Source: Bacteroidota bacterium
GTDB taxonomy: Bacteria; Bacteroidota; Bacteroidia; Chitinophagales; LD1
Direction: 5' to 3'
Assembly: GCA_016722375.1 (NCBI GenBank)
Contig: JADKJG010000003.1
Location: forward strand, 186,001 to 250,000
DNA length: 64,000 nt
Shown here: positions 1 to 7,837 of the stretch, piece after piece
How positions within the stretch are numbered: position 1 is the first letter of the stretch
Layout: each line of letters begins with the position of its first letter
Notes under the pieces: generated by a model
Database searches by the model: none
Seen by the model: only the letters and a program-made list of their open reading frames with translations
Told to the model about the DNA's origin: nothing
Made by a program: the position numbers and the translations under genes

Positions 1-2
1 AA

Positions 3-326
3 CTTGGCAAAGGAACAGAAGAGAGCCATGCTCGTTTGCAAAAGGCATTGAATAATTCCTGGCATCTTGCACTTGGCATTTTTGAAAAAAGTGAATTTGA
101 GGATGTCTTAATAAAGGATGGGATATTTGCCGGTGAGGAAGCATTGAAAAATAGATGGCTGGAAAAAATCACACCAATTATTCAGTCTGCTGATTTGAAA
201 CTCCCTGTCACCGATGAAAGCAAAATAGTTTATGGCGGCAGAAAAGGTTTTCACTCCGAATATTTGAAACCACTTTTAGATGAAATGTGTGAAGTGGTAA
301 GGACCGATATAAATGCGGAATGGTGA
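3..326 (+). CDS. paaC: Phenylacetyl-CoA epoxidase subunit PaaC, C-terminal part (cut by window edge)
   Basis: The frame is open from the left edge and ends at TGA 324-326. The last ~107 residues include LGKGTEESHARLQ and a YGGRKGFHSEYLKPLLDEM tail, which match the end of the ferritin-like PaaC structural subunit. PaaC pairs with the catalytic PaaA in the multicomponent oxygenase that epoxidises phenylacetyl-CoA in the cytoplasm. The next gene, paaD, overlaps its stop by 7 nt, as expected for translational coupling in a paaABCDE-type operon whose upstream genes lie outside the window. The start is not visible. Assignment rests on motif recall and on the paaD neighbour. Confidence 0.85.
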   Translation, partial: LGKGTEESHARLQKALNNSWHLALGIFEKSEFEDVLIKDGIFAGEEALKNRWLEKITPIIQSADLKLPVTDESKIVYGGRKGFHSEYLKPLLDEMCEVVRTDINAEW

Positions 327-847
327 ACGAGTTGACAGCCAACGGTTCACAGTGGACAGAGGCTGCGGTTTGGCAGGTTCTTGAAAACGTCAAAGATCCT
401 GAAATTCCTGTCCTATCTGTTATAGATATGGGCATCATCACGGCTGTTCAAATCTCCAATCCTAAGCCTGAAACCCGAAATGCTATTGTCATTATGACCC
501 CTACCTTTGTTGGCTGTCCGGCTATAGAGGTGATGAAGAAGAACATCTATGAGGAAGTAAAAAAACTTGGTTTTGATGAGGTAAAAGTACAGGTAGATTT
601 TGATGTGAAATGGACTTCGGACCGGATGAAGCCTGAAGCTAAAATAAAGTTAGAAAAATTTGGACTTGCCCCTCCTCCCGAAATGAAAGATGAAGAACTT
701 TCAGAAGAAATGTTGAATCGTGTTCGTTGTCCTCATTGTGGAAGTACCGATACCACACTACGTTCCTCCTTTGGCTCTACTCTTTGCCGCGCCATTCGAT
801 TCTGTTTCAACTGCAAGCAAGGCTTTGAACAATTCAAGCCCATTTAG
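320..847 (+). CDS. paaD: PaaD (PaaJ), Fe-S maturation factor of phenylacetyl-CoA epoxidase
   Basis: The 175-residue protein has an N-terminal MIP18/DUF59 domain (about residues 14-100; VKDPEIPVLSVIDMGII, PTFVGCPAIEVM) and a C-terminal zinc-ribbon-like tail with CPHCGS near residue 137, RSSFGSTLCRA and CFNCKQGFEQFKPI. This two-part plan is diagnostic of PaaD. It is thought to help assemble or repair the metal centres of the epoxidase complex. The ATG at 320 overlaps the end of paaC, so the two are very probably co-translated. It appears to be the last gene of the operon: a 21-bp repeat array begins 24 bp after its stop, and the next gene is convergent. Length and motifs are normal. Confidence 0.9.
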   Translation: MVNELTANGSQWTEAAVWQVLENVKDPEIPVLSVIDMGIITAVQISNPKPETRNAIVIMTPTFVGCPAIEVMKKNIYEEVKKLGFDEVKVQVDFDVKWTSDRMKPEAKIKLEKFGLAPPPEMKDEELSEEMLNRVRCPHCGSTDTTLRSSFGSTLCRAIRFCFNCKQGFEQFKPI

Positions 848-871
848 AGAACAGACCCCTTGTTTTATGAT

Positions 872-1207
872 AACAGGGACCGAATAGCTACGAACTGGTC
901 CCTATCTCTTGCTAACTGGTACCGAATAGCAGCTAACAGGCACCTGTCTTTGGCTAACAGGGACCGAATCGCTGCGAACAAGCACCTGTCTTTGGCTAAC
1001 TGGTACCGAGTAGCTACGAACTGGTACCTGTCTCTTGCTAACTGGTACCGAGTAGCAGCTAACAGGCACCTGTCTTTAGCTAACAGGGACCGAGTAGCTA
1101 CGAACAGGCACCTATCTCTTACGAACAGGGACCGAATAGCTACTAACAGGCACCTGTCTCTTGCTAACAGGGACCGAATAGCTGGAGATGGGTACCGAAT
1201 AGCAACG
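872..1207. repeat. Array 1: 16 tandem 21-bp units, alternating as a 42-bp higher-order repeat
   Basis: Sixteen head-to-tail units of exactly 21 bp occupy most of the 563-bp gap between paaD and the convergent OmpA-like gene. Two unit types alternate: one contains GGGACCGAATAGCTAC, the other GGCACCTGTCTTTGGC, and both start with AAC. This gives a 42-bp superperiod. Units differ from each other by a few substitutions but show no indels. Position 5-9 varies as GGGACC, GGTACC or GGCACC. Since 21 is a multiple of 3, long frames are open on both strands across the array, but codon content is only the repeated heptad, so coding is unproven. A partial, decayed unit may precede it at about 850. A weak hairpin followed by T5 (1389-1411) lies beyond. 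There are no spacers, so this is not CRISPR. Confidence 0.95.
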
Positions 1208-1410
1208 GGTCGGTCAAAAATGGAAGAAGAAAAGGACAATTTGGCATGGATCTCGTTGATCCAGAAAGCTTTGATACATACTTATAGCGATTCCTTTTGT
1301 CACATATATTTTAGGCAACATTTATGGGCTAATTAATCCGTGAATCTCCAACCGTCTATTAAGGTTAAAGAATGGATATTCAGAGTCTCTCCTCGGGGGA
1401 CGGAGGTTTT

Positions 1411-2118
1411 TCACTCCGAAATAATATGCACTTCGGTCCGGCGGTTTTTTTGACGGCCTTGTGATGTGTCATTATGAGCAATAGGTTTGGTGTCGCCATA
1501 TCCTTTGGCTTGCACTCGCTCTTCGGCGATTCCTTTTTTCTGTAAATATTGTTTCACCGCGTTAGCGCGGTCTTCTGAAAGTTTTTGGTTCGCTTCCGGC
1601 TGGCCTACATTGTCGGTATGGCCTGCTATCTCGATTACCAATTCCTTTTTGATGTTCATGTATTCTGCCAATTCATTCAACTCTTTATTTGATTCAGCAC
1701 GCAGAGAAGATTTGCCCGAATCGAAAAATACATTGTCCAACGTGAAAGTACGCGGCGGAGTAATCGTGATGGTATAATCAAAAGTGAGGCGCTTTTCGTT
1801 AGGCACATCCAACACGGCTGATTCTATATCCTGTGTGAAAGCCTTGTATTTTACTTTATACTTCACCCCTACCGGCAGCAACAGGGAGAACTTACCATCT
1901 GCTTTTGTCACGCCTGAAAATTTCTTTCCATCCTTTAAAGAAGTAAAACTGACCACCTGATTTTCCTGCGGTTTCTTTTTGTCGTTCACCACCAACACAT
2001 TGAGCAAACATTCCGACTCAGTAGGTTGAAGTTCCTGAGCAATAAGTGGAGAAGTAGCGCCCCATAGAACACAAAGGAGACAGATGGTCGCAGATTTTAA
2101 TTTAGATTGTGTTTTCAT
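1411..2118 (-). CDS. OmpA-family outer membrane/peptidoglycan-binding protein
   Basis: The 235-residue protein has a signal peptide ending near SPLIAQE, a middle beta-sandwich of the carboxypeptidase-regulatory type (about residues 40-105, GVTKADGKFSLLLPVGVKYKV) and a C-terminal OmpA domain (about 125-235) with VFFDSGKSSL, AGHTDNVG, LSEDRANAVKQYL and NRRTEVHI. The OmpA domain binds peptidoglycan non-covalently, so the protein probably sits in the periplasm tethered to the wall or outer membrane. It lacks the large beta-barrel of classical OmpA. It is transcribed convergently with paaD and lies downstream of ruvB with a 66-bp gap. The specific role is unknown. Confidence 0.8.
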   Translation of the reverse strand: MKTQSKLKSATICLLCVLWGATSPLIAQELQPTESECLLNVLVVNDKKKPQENQVVSFTSLKDGKKFSGVTKADGKFSLLLPVGVKYKVKYKAFTQDIESAVLDVPNEKRLTFDYTITITPPRTFTLDNVFFDSGKSSLRAESNKELNELAEYMNIKKELVIEIAGHTDNVGQPEANQKLSEDRANAVKQYLQKKGIAEERVQAKGYGDTKPIAHNDTSQGRQKNRRTEVHIISE

Positions 2119-2183
2119 ATCAGTGATTGTCTTTTTACCAGTGTCAATTGCGTTTTATCTGGTTTAATAAAATAGCATTATAA

Positions 2184-3206
2184 TTAAAATAAACTCCCCC
2201 CTATTGTCGGTGGTGTTTTGCCCAGATGCTTATAAGCCAATTCCGTCACCTCTCGGCCACGAGGGGTACGCTTGATAAAACCTTCTTTAATCAGAAAAGG
2301 CTCATATACCTCTTCAATCGTGCCCGGCTCTTCGCCTACAGCGGTGGCAATGGTGGTAAGCCCTACCGGCCCACCTTTGAATTTATCAATGATAGCGGAG
2401 AGAATCCGGTTGTCCATTTCGTCGAGTCCATGCAAGTCCACGTTCAGCACTTCGAGCGCATATTGTGTAATCTTGAGTGTGATTGTTCCATTGCCCTTTA
2501 CCTGTGCAAAATCGCGCACCCTTCTTAGTAGCAGATTGGCAATACGTGGAGTGCCGCGACTTCTACGTGCAATTTCGTAAGCAGCATCTTCGTTGATTTC
2601 TGTTTTCAGAATTTTGGCGGAGCGCTTGATGATATTTCTCAAAACCTCCGCGTCATAATATTCCATGCGGCAGGTAATCCCAAAGCGGGAGCGCAACGGG
2701 GCGGTCAGCAAACCGGAACGGGTGGTGGCTCCGACCAACGTAAAAGGGTTGAGACTGATTTGAACCGTCCGTGCATTGGGACCGGTATCAATCATGATGT
2801 CAATCTTATAATCTTCCATCGCGCTGTAGAGGTATTCTTCTACTACAGGAGAAAGTCGGTGAATTTCATCAATGAATAAAACATCATTCACTTCTAGGTT
2901 GGTGAGCAAACCGGCGAGATCGCCCGGCTTTTCCATCACCGGTCCCGAAGTGATTTTGATATTGACGTTCATCTCGTTAGCAATGATGTAGGAAAGGGTG
3001 GTCTTGCCCAAACCCGGAGGGCCATGAAGCAGTACGTGATCCAGCGATTCGCTTCGCTGTTTGGCGGCTTCCATAAAAACGAAAAGATTGTCCACAATCT
3101 TTGGCTGCCCCATGAAGTCATCAATAGCTTTAGGCCGCAGGGCACGCTCCACTTCCTGTTCCTCGGAAGTCAGCACCGATTTTTCGGGATCGAGATTTTC
3201 GTTCAT
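2184..3206 (-). CDS. ruvB: Holliday junction branch migration ATPase RuvB
   Basis: The 340 residues match the normal length of RuvB. Visible motifs are Walker A GPPGLGKTT (about 65), Walker B LFIDEIH, sensor 1 GATTRSG, arginine finger region LRSRFG and the C-terminal winged helix with GEEPGTIEEVYEPFL and RTPRGREVT. RuvB forms hexameric rings that drive RuvA-bound Holliday junctions during recombinational repair. The start ATG at 3206 gives the usual short acidic N-terminus with ALRPKAIDDFMGQ. It is followed downstream by the OmpA-like gene and preceded by proline dehydrogenase on the same strand. No ruvA or ruvC is in the window. Confidence 0.97.
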   Translation of the reverse strand: MNENLDPEKSVLTSEEQEVERALRPKAIDDFMGQPKIVDNLFVFMEAAKQRSESLDHVLLHGPPGLGKTTLSYIIANEMNVNIKITSGPVMEKPGDLAGLLTNLEVNDVLFIDEIHRLSPVVEEYLYSAMEDYKIDIMIDTGPNARTVQISLNPFTLVGATTRSGLLTAPLRSRFGITCRMEYYDAEVLRNIIKRSAKILKTEINEDAAYEIARRSRGTPRIANLLLRRVRDFAQVKGNGTITLKITQYALEVLNVDLHGLDEMDNRILSAIIDKFKGGPVGLTTIATAVGEEPGTIEEVYEPFLIKEGFIKRTPRGREVTELAYKHLGKTPPTIGGSLF

Positions 3207-3263
3207 CGCATCAAAGGTAAACGAAGATTACTCGCACAGAAATGATTTTGCAGATAATTTATC

Positions 3264-4448
3264 TCAGGAAGATATCTTTTGTCTTCGGTTTATTTCCTCT
3301 TGCAATAGAACTAATTCTCTACCTGTTTGTCCGGCCACTGAGGTATTTTCCTGTGCGCGGCGGATGAGATAAGGTATCACCTCCTGCACCGGGCCATAAG
3401 GAAGATACTTGGTAGAATTAAATTTCAACTTCGCAAGGTTAAACGTGATGGAATCCCCCATGCCATAAAGTTGCGAAAAGGAAACATGCGAATGATGGCG
3501 TTCTAGTTTTTTATTCTCCATAGCTTGCATCGTTCGGTAAATACTTTCCTCGCTTTGCGAGGCCACACATACCGAAACGGAATCGAGATGACTGAGGCAT
3601 TGATTCACTGCCTCATCGAAATCTTTGTCCACCGCGTCCTTGTTTTCATGAATCGGTGATTGGTATCCTTTTTCTTCCGCCCGTTCGCGCTCTATTTCCA
3701 TATAGGCACCGCGTACCAGCTTGGCACCAAGAATATATTGCCCTGCTTTCGCTTTCTCTATTTGCGATTGCAGATAGGCTAAGCGATCCCAGCGATAGAG
3801 TTGAAAGGTGTTGTTAATCACACACTGTTTCCGGTTATGTTTCGCCATCATTTCCTCCACCAATGTATCCAGCGCATCTTGTATCCAACTTTCTTCTGCA
3901 TCTACATAGAGAGGCGTATCATTCGAAGCTGCCGCATCACAAAGCAGGATGAAGCGCTCCCGAAATCGTTTGAATTCCTCCTGCTCCTCTCTGTTTAATT
4001 TTTCTTTGCTCTGCACTTTCTCGAATAAGGAATGTTTTCCAAGCCCCGTCAGTTTAAGGCATAAGCCTTTGACTGATTTATTTTTCCCACCAAATTGAAG
4101 CGCTTCCAGATTCTTTTGAATCGTTTTGTCGAAGTCTTCTTCTGTTTCTTTCAACTCTACACCGTAATTAAGCAAAGCCCCCACCCCCCGGTGGTTCAAG
4201 GCCTCAATAGTCTTCTTACATTCTTCAAAAGTTTCGCCGCCACAGAAGTGATCATAGACCGTCCATCGAAAAAGGGCCGAAACCGGGAGGTGAAGAGTTA
4301 ATGCCAATTGAGCCAGTGAACTTCCCACTTTGACCAGTAAATTATTTCCCACCAATTGAAAAAGGACTTTGGCTTTTCGGAGTTCAGCCGTTGATTTATC
4401 TAAGAAGGCAACCTCCGTATTATCAAAAATATCAGGTGAAATATTCAT
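3264..4448 (-). CDS. Proline dehydrogenase
   Basis: This is a monofunctional proline dehydrogenase (PutA N-terminal type, FAD-dependent TIM barrel) oxidising proline to pyrroline-5-carboxylate. Conserved segments include GAKLVRGAYMEIERERA (about residue 245), SVCVASQSEESI, RHHSHVSFSQLYGMGD and the substrate-contact region YLPYGPVQEVIPYLIRRAQENTS near the C-terminus. I chose ATG 4448 (MNISPDIFDNTEVAF), giving 394 residues, because the 26 residues before it in the longer frame lack family similarity and run into the start of the divergent rmuC. No P5C dehydrogenase is adjacent. It is on the same strand as ruvB with a 57-bp gap. Confidence 0.93.
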   Translation of the reverse strand: MNISPDIFDNTEVAFLDKSTAELRKAKVLFQLVGNNLLVKVGSSLAQLALTLHLPVSALFRWTVYDHFCGGETFEECKKTIEALNHRGVGALLNYGVELKETEEDFDKTIQKNLEALQFGGKNKSVKGLCLKLTGLGKHSLFEKVQSKEKLNREEQEEFKRFRERFILLCDAAASNDTPLYVDAEESWIQDALDTLVEEMMAKHNRKQCVINNTFQLYRWDRLAYLQSQIEKAKAGQYILGAKLVRGAYMEIERERAEEKGYQSPIHENKDAVDKDFDEAVNQCLSHLDSVSVCVASQSEESIYRTMQAMENKKLERHHSHVSFSQLYGMGDSITFNLAKLKFNSTKYLPYGPVQEVIPYLIRRAQENTSVAGQTGRELVLLQEEINRRQKISS

Positions 4449-4530
4449 ACATTTATTTGGTGAGCGAAGTTGAAAATAAATTCCATTCTCCCGACAAATA
4501 CTAATTTTAAAACCTAAACTGACCAACCGG

Positions 4531-5811
4531 ATGGATTTTGCCTTTTTGTTTATTGGCTTGCTCGTAGGAGGTCTGTTGGCCTATCTATTTCTGAAATCAA
4601 AGAATGACAGCTCACTCAGCGCTGTAAATGAAAAGGCAAGAATTTTTGAAGGAGAAAAAGATATCTTAAAAAAAGAAAGAGATGACAAGCAGGGAGAAAT
4701 CACCCGGTTGATGAATGAACTTGGCATACAGCAAAACGAAATCGCCAACCTCAATAATAAACTCACTGATAAGGAAAAGGATATTCGGCAGTTAAATGAA
4801 AAGCTCACTAATGATTTCAAGGTGTTAGCCAACCAGATTTTAGAAGAGAAAAGCGCACGGTTCACCGAGCAGAATAAAACCAACCTGGATATCATTCTGA
4901 ATCCCTTCAAGGAAAAACTTATTGAATTTGAAAAGAAGGTGGATCAGACGTATAAAACAGAATCTGCAGAACGAATTACGCTTAAAATCGAAATCAAAAA
5001 TCTTATAGAACTGAACAAACAAATCAGTGAGGAAGCGAACAACTTGGCTACTGCATTGAAAGGCGACAATAAACAGCAAGGCAATTGGGGAGAGTTAGTG
5101 TTGGAGAAGATTCTGGAACGCAGTGGGCTGAGAGAAGGAGTAGAATATAAAACACAGGTGACCACCACGAATGTTGTGGGAGACAAAATAAAACCGGATG
5201 TGGTAATTTTTCTTCCTGACGAGAAACATGTAATTGTTGACTCGAAAGTTTCACTTGTTGCTTATGATGCTTGCGTCAATGCCCCGACGGAAGATGAAAG
5301 ACTGAAATACCTGAAGCTGCATATCGAATCGCTTCGCAGCCATGTAAAACTACTGAGCGATAAGAATTATCAGACTGCTTCGGGCTTTGAATCTCCCGAC
5401 TTCATCCTTTTATTTGTTCCTATTGAATCCTCCTTCAGTCTGGCGGTTCAAGGAGATGGAGATTTGTTCAACTATGCCTGGGATAAAAAAATAGTGATTG
5501 TCAGTCCTTCCACCCTGCTCGCAACGTTGAGAACTATTGCCTCAATCTGGAAACAGGAAAGGCAAACACGCAATGCCATTGAGATTGCAGAAGAAGGCGG
5601 AAAACTCTACGATAAGTTTGTGGCCTTCTATGAAGATTTAGAAAGGGTCGGGAAGAAAATGGACGATGCCAAAAAGGATTACGTCGAGGCCATGAAGAAA
5701 CTATATGACGGCACCGGCAACTTGGTTCGCCGCGCAGAAAAAATGAAAGAACTCGGGGCAAAAAACACGAAGCAGTTGCCGCCAAGCCTTATTGAACGGG
5801 CATCAGAATAA
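4531..5811 (+). CDS. rmuC: DNA recombination protein RmuC
   Basis: The 426 residues begin with one transmembrane segment (FLFIGLLVGGLLAYLFL), followed by a long coiled coil (about 30-110) and a C-terminal PD-(D/E)XK-like RmuC domain with GNWGELVLEKILERSGLREG, KPDVVIFLPDEKHVIVDSKVSL and FVPIESSF. RmuC limits inversions at short inverted repeats in E. coli; the biochemical activity is unsettled. Its promoter must lie in or near the 80-bp gap shared with the divergent proline dehydrogenase. A small membrane protein follows after 6 bp and may be co-transcribed. Confidence 0.93.
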   Translation: MDFAFLFIGLLVGGLLAYLFLKSKNDSSLSAVNEKARIFEGEKDILKKERDDKQGEITRLMNELGIQQNEIANLNNKLTDKEKDIRQLNEKLTNDFKVLANQILEEKSARFTEQNKTNLDIILNPFKEKLIEFEKKVDQTYKTESAERITLKIEIKNLIELNKQISEEANNLATALKGDNKQQGNWGELVLEKILERSGLREGVEYKTQVTTTNVVGDKIKPDVVIFLPDEKHVIVDSKVSLVAYDACVNAPTEDERLKYLKLHIESLRSHVKLLSDKNYQTASGFESPDFILLFVPIESSFSLAVQGDGDLFNYAWDKKIVIVSPSTLLATLRTIASIWKQERQTRNAIEIAEEGGKLYDKFVAFYEDLERVGKKMDDAKKDYVEAMKKLYDGTGNLVRRAEKMKELGAKNTKQLPPSLIERASE

Positions 5812-5817
5812 ACGGAT

Positions 5818-6375
5818 ATGAGCTTTTCACTTTTCTCACTGACTATTTATTTCATCATTGCCGCCATCGGTTTTATGATGGGATATCTTTTTAAGCATGC
5901 CAAAACTAGTGCTGAGACATTCTCCCCCAATCCGAAAATTGTCTTGAAAATCTATATGCTTTCATTTGTGGTAGCCTTGGTTACCACATACGCGTTGTCC
6001 TACTTCGCCACCCATTCGTTGGTGACAAGTGCCTCTCCTGAAGAGGGCGACATCAATTACCATAACGAAAGATCACTAATGATCTTTGCCCTTAATTTTT
6101 TCTTTTTCATCTTAGTATTTCTTTCGAACTTCTATTCTCAGTCCGTTAGAAAGTTGACTCCCATACCTTATCTGCTCACCTTTCTCTTTTATGCTATCTT
6201 CATCCTGAAAGACACCTACTATGTTTCGGGCTATTATCTCATTTGGCAGGACTCTCTTCAACTACTGAAGGGTGAGATTCCGGATTTTGAAGCCACCGGT
6301 TGGGTGAAATGCCTGTTGGGGTTCAACGTGACAGCATTTAATGCCTTTATGATTTGGTGGGGATTTAGAAAATGA
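5818..6375 (+). CDS. Unknown integral membrane protein, 185 residues
   Basis: I do not recognise this family. The protein has about four or five predicted transmembrane stretches: residues 5-22, about 43-62, 88-108, 118-136 and 163-180. The longest soluble stretch is the loop around residues 65-87 (SLVTSASPEEGDINYHNERS). There are no cysteine pairs, histidine clusters or known catalytic motifs. It starts 6 bp after rmuC and ends 5 bp before the convergent aroE stop, so it is probably in an operon with rmuC. Compact spacing and ordinary composition support a real gene. Confidence 0.7.
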   Translation: MSFSLFSLTIYFIIAAIGFMMGYLFKHAKTSAETFSPNPKIVLKIYMLSFVVALVTTYALSYFATHSLVTSASPEEGDINYHNERSLMIFALNFFFFILVFLSNFYSQSVRKLTPIPYLLTFLFYAIFILKDTYYVSGYYLIWQDSLQLLKGEIPDFEATGWVKCLLGFNVTAFNAFMIWWGFRK

Positions 6376-6380
6376 TAGAT

Positions 6381-7109
6381 TTATTGATTCCAGATTCTCC
6401 AACTTTCTTCAGCTTGCAACTCCAACATCTCTAATCCGTTCTTCGTCTTCGCACCTTTCTCTTTCCCTTTTTTCAGAAACAAGGTTTCTGCGGGATTATA
6501 AACCAGATCATACAAAAAGTCCTGCGTGCCAAGTTCTTCATAAGGAATAGCCGGAGCCAAATCAATATCAGGATACATACCTGCTGGAGTACAATTGATA
6601 AAAAGATTTGAGGCTTTCATCTTTCCACTAATCTCCTGATAAGTCAATGCACCATCCTTCGCACTTCTTGAAATTACCGAAAAAGGAATCTGCATCTTAT
6701 GCAGAATAAAGCGTACAGCTTTAGAAGATCCGCCTGTTCCTAATACGAATGCGTGTTGCGGGATAGAAGAGAGAAAATTCTTTAACGACAATTCAAAACC
6801 TATGGCGTCTGTATTATATCCTGCCAACTTTCCGTCCTTGATATGAATACAATTAACAGCGCCGATTTCCTGCGCTGTCTTATCTGTTTCATGGAGGAAG
6901 TCTAATACCGATTCTTTGTATGGTATCGTCACATTAAGTCCGCTTAAACCGGCATGTGATTTTATTAAAGAAGGGAAGCTATCTATAGTTTTCAATGGGA
7001 ACAAATCATAGCTGCAATCAGTGATTTTCTGCTGCCTAAATTTTTCTTCAAAATATTTCTGAGAAAAGGAGTGACTTAGGGGGTATCCTATCAATCCAAA
7101 TTTTCTCAT
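6381..7109 (-). CDS. aroE: Shikimate dehydrogenase
   Basis: This 242-residue enzyme reduces 3-dehydroshikimate to shikimate with NADPH in the common aromatic pathway. Motifs in order: GYPLSHSFSQKYF (substrate serines), NVTIPYKE with the catalytic lysine (about residue 65), GAVNC, GYNTDAIGF with the catalytic aspartate, the nucleotide loop GTGGSSKAV, INCTPAGMYP and DLVYNPAETLFL. The length is slightly short, which is typical of Bacteroidota versions. Its start overlaps the stop of the upstream DedA gene by 4 bp, so the pair is likely translationally coupled, although no functional link is obvious. The downstream aromatic enzyme in this window (DAHP synthase at 37.5 kb) is not linked. Confidence 0.95.
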   Translation of the reverse strand: MRKFGLIGYPLSHSFSQKYFEEKFRQQKITDCSYDLFPLKTIDSFPSLIKSHAGLSGLNVTIPYKESVLDFLHETDKTAQEIGAVNCIHIKDGKLAGYNTDAIGFELSLKNFLSSIPQHAFVLGTGGSSKAVRFILHKMQIPFSVISRSAKDGALTYQEISGKMKASNLFINCTPAGMYPDIDLAPAIPYEELGTQDFLYDLVYNPAETLFLKKGKEKGAKTKNGLEMLELQAEESWRIWNQ

Positions 7110-7756
7110 GAATTAGATGGACTAATTTTCGTTTTAACTACTTGCCAAATAATAGGAAGCACCGAAACAAATATGATACCGAGGATAACAATCTCAAAGT
7201 TCTTTTTCACAAACTCAATATTCCCAAACAGGTATCCAATGACGGTTAGCCCTCCTACCCATAGAATAGCTCCTGTGATGCAGAAAAGAATATACCGACG
7301 ATACTCCATACTCCCCGCGCCCGCAACAAAAGGGGCGATGGTTCTCACGATAGGAATAAAGCGAGCCATAATCACCGTCTTTCCTCCGTGCTTATTATAA
7401 AATGCCTCCGTTTGATAAATATAATCTCGTTTAAAAAACAAAATCCTTTCTCTCGATTTTATTTTGCTGCCCAGAAATTTTCCGACAAAGTAATTCACGT
7501 TATCTCCCAACAAAGCAGCACCTATCAGCAAGGGAATCAAAATCATAATATCCAATTTGCCGGTAGCAGCAGCTAGAGCGCCGGCGGCAAACAACAATGA
7601 ATCACCCGGCAAAAGGGGCATAACAATGAATCCGGTCTCAACAAAAATGATGAAAAACAAAATAGCATAGGTCAGCGTTCCATATTCAGAAAGAATATCG
7701 TTCAGATGTTTGTCTAAATGCAGAAAGATGTCAATAAAAGAATGAATGATTTCCAT
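7106..7756 (-). CDS. DedA-family membrane protein (SNARE-associated/VTT domain)
   Basis: This is a multi-pass inner membrane protein with DedA hallmarks: FIVMPLLPGDSLLFAAGALAA with the conserved acidic residues near a re-entrant loop, and RFIPIVRTIAPFVAGAGSM with the conserved arginines. DedA proteins act in membrane homeostasis and are linked to lipid-carrier (undecaprenyl phosphate or phospholipid) flipping. I place the start at ATG 7756 (MEIIHSFIDIF); four extra codons upstream are possible. It overlaps aroE by 4 bp. About 216 residues is normal for the family. The substrate cannot be told from sequence. Confidence 0.9.
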   Translation of the reverse strand: MEIIHSFIDIFLHLDKHLNDILSEYGTLTYAILFFIIFVETGFIVMPLLPGDSLLFAAGALAAATGKLDIMILIPLLIGAALLGDNVNYFVGKFLGSKIKSRERILFFKRDYIYQTEAFYNKHGGKTVIMARFIPIVRTIAPFVAGAGSMEYRRYILFCITGAILWVGGLTVIGYLFGNIEFVKKNFEIVILGIIFVSVLPIIWQVVKTKISPSNS

Positions 7757-7837
7757 AAGCGGCGGCAAATATAGAAGAATGGATTAGGCGATTTTCTCCC
7801 GGTTATACGGAAGAGAGGGTAATGCTTCGTGCTAGTT

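Noticed and set aside
872..1207. CRISPR array
   Set aside because: Units are contiguous with no unique spacers, the unit is too short, and no cas genes are in the window.
860..1336. 158-residue frame (and 124-residue frame on the other strand) over array 1
   Set aside because: The openness follows from the 21-bp period; both strands are open equally and neither product resembles a known protein.
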